Part shown: piece by piece, positions 63,742 through 64,000 of the stretch
Layout of the letters: each line of letters opens with the position of its first letter
Numbering within the stretch: the stretch's first letter is position 1
From: Avena insularis
Lineage: Eukaryota > Streptophyta > Magnoliopsida > Poales > Poaceae
Length of the DNA: 64,000 nucleotides
Direction: 5' to 3'
NCBI GenBank assembly: GCA_023614405.1
Contig: CM042693.1
Location: 338,007,527-338,071,526 of the forward strand
Made by a program: the position numbers and the translations under genes
Notes under the pieces: generated by a model
What the model was told of the DNA's origin: nothing
Databases searched by the model: none
The model's input: the letters and a program-made list of their open reading frames with translations, nothing else

Positions 63742-64000
63742 ATGAACTCTGCTGAGAACACTAAGTTGTGTGACTTCACTAGCACAATCAACAATGATTT
63801 CCTTAGCACTCCTATTTCTCCACCTGCTCCTGATGCTACCTTTTATGAAATTAAGCCTCCTTTGTTGAATTTTGTGATGAGAGAGCAATTTTCGGGTGCT
63901 AGTTTTGATGATGTTGCTGCCCATCTCAATAGCTTTGTTGAACTTTATGAGATGCAAAAGTATAAGGATGTAGATGGAGATATTATTAAGCTCAAGTTGT
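63742..64000 (+). CDS. Gypsy gag, N-terminal part (continues beyond the window)
   Basis: ATG at 63742 opens an uninterrupted frame of 86 codons up to the window end: NSAENTKLCDFTSTINNDF, EIKPPLLNFVMREQFSG, AAHLNSFVELYEMQKYKD and DGDIIKLKL. This is the conserved N-terminus of the retrotransposon gag domain in Triticeae Gypsy elements, just before the usual FPFSL.G.A..WL segment. A T-rich leader of about 200 bp with repeated TTTGCTTT words separates it from the primer-binding site. The frame shows no damage in the visible part. Confidence 0.88.
   Translation, partial: MNSAENTKLCDFTSTINNDFLSTPISPPAPDATFYEIKPPLLNFVMREQFSGASFDDVAAHLNSFVELYEMQKYKDVDGDIIKLKL

Larger units (their letters stand above)
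51298..64000 (+). mobile_element. Gypsy LTR retrotransposon, 5' part (continues beyond the window)
   Basis: The 5' LTR begins TGATACGTTGGAAATGTATC at 51298 and ends near 63510, but it is interrupted by a complete second retrotransposon (52427-63100). It is followed by the primer-binding site TGGCGCCGTTGCCGGG and the start of gag. The net LTR length is about 1.53 kb. The LTR start and gag start are those of an abundant Triticeae Gypsy group (family knowledge; I do not assign a family name). The 3' end is outside the window. Confidence 0.9.

Overview
The window is plant nuclear DNA from a large, transposon-filled grass genome. A Triticeae species (wheat, Aegilops or barley group) fits best. The supporting signs are a BARE1/Angela-type Copia LTR, LTRs rich in gcggtactaccg words, a Gypsy element with the TGGCGCCGTTGCCGGG primer-binding site and its usual gag start, plant LINE domains, and CACTA, Helitron and Harbinger ends. 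I see no rRNA, tRNA, CRISPR or bacterial-type gene. Only one host gene looks potentially functional: an L-type lectin-domain receptor-like kinase (LecRK).

Layout. 1-1277: 3' end of a Gypsy-like element with its LTR. 1590-2261: R/U5-like LTR sequence on the minus strand. 2262-4110: solo BARE1/Angela-type LTR. 4111-8195: promoter and multi-exon pseudogene of the 'putative gypsy type transposon' family. 8336-9957: decayed multi-exon B3-like gene on the minus strand. 11721-12159: tandem duplication and CACTA-like terminus. 12310-13050: LTR-like block. 13789-32839: the LecRK gene, split by a 16.9 kb CACTA element (14311-31208). That element carries gene fragments and two head-to-tail Helitrons, and the second Helitron contains a third. 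32850-34473: LINE fragments. 34474-36180: 3' LTR and internal stub of an LTR element. 36181-47839: LTR-retrotransposon remnant split by a complete but dead Copia element (37418-45439). 47840-51050: LINE on the minus strand, interrupted by an LTR-like block. 51298-64000: 5' part of a Gypsy element whose LTR is split by a complete 10.7 kb gag-only LTR retrotransposon (52427-63100).

The main result concerns the LecRK gene. The CACTA element sits in the lectin-encoding exon with a perfect 3-bp TCG target duplication. Its left terminus holds a CAG|GTAC splice donor and its right terminus a TTCTTAG acceptor. Splicing these two sites would remove 16,874 bp and leave a 27-nt in-frame scar. The three exons then join into an uninterrupted 690-codon frame with a signal peptide, lectin-like domain, transmembrane segment and kinase. 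The transposon may therefore act as a giant intron rather than a knockout. This is an inference that RNA data can test.

The insertions give a relative order: LecRK, then CACTA, then Helitrons 1 and 2, then Helitron 3. In the right part the Gypsy LTR was in place before the gag-only element inserted into it, and the LTR remnant at 36181-47839 was in place before the Copia element.
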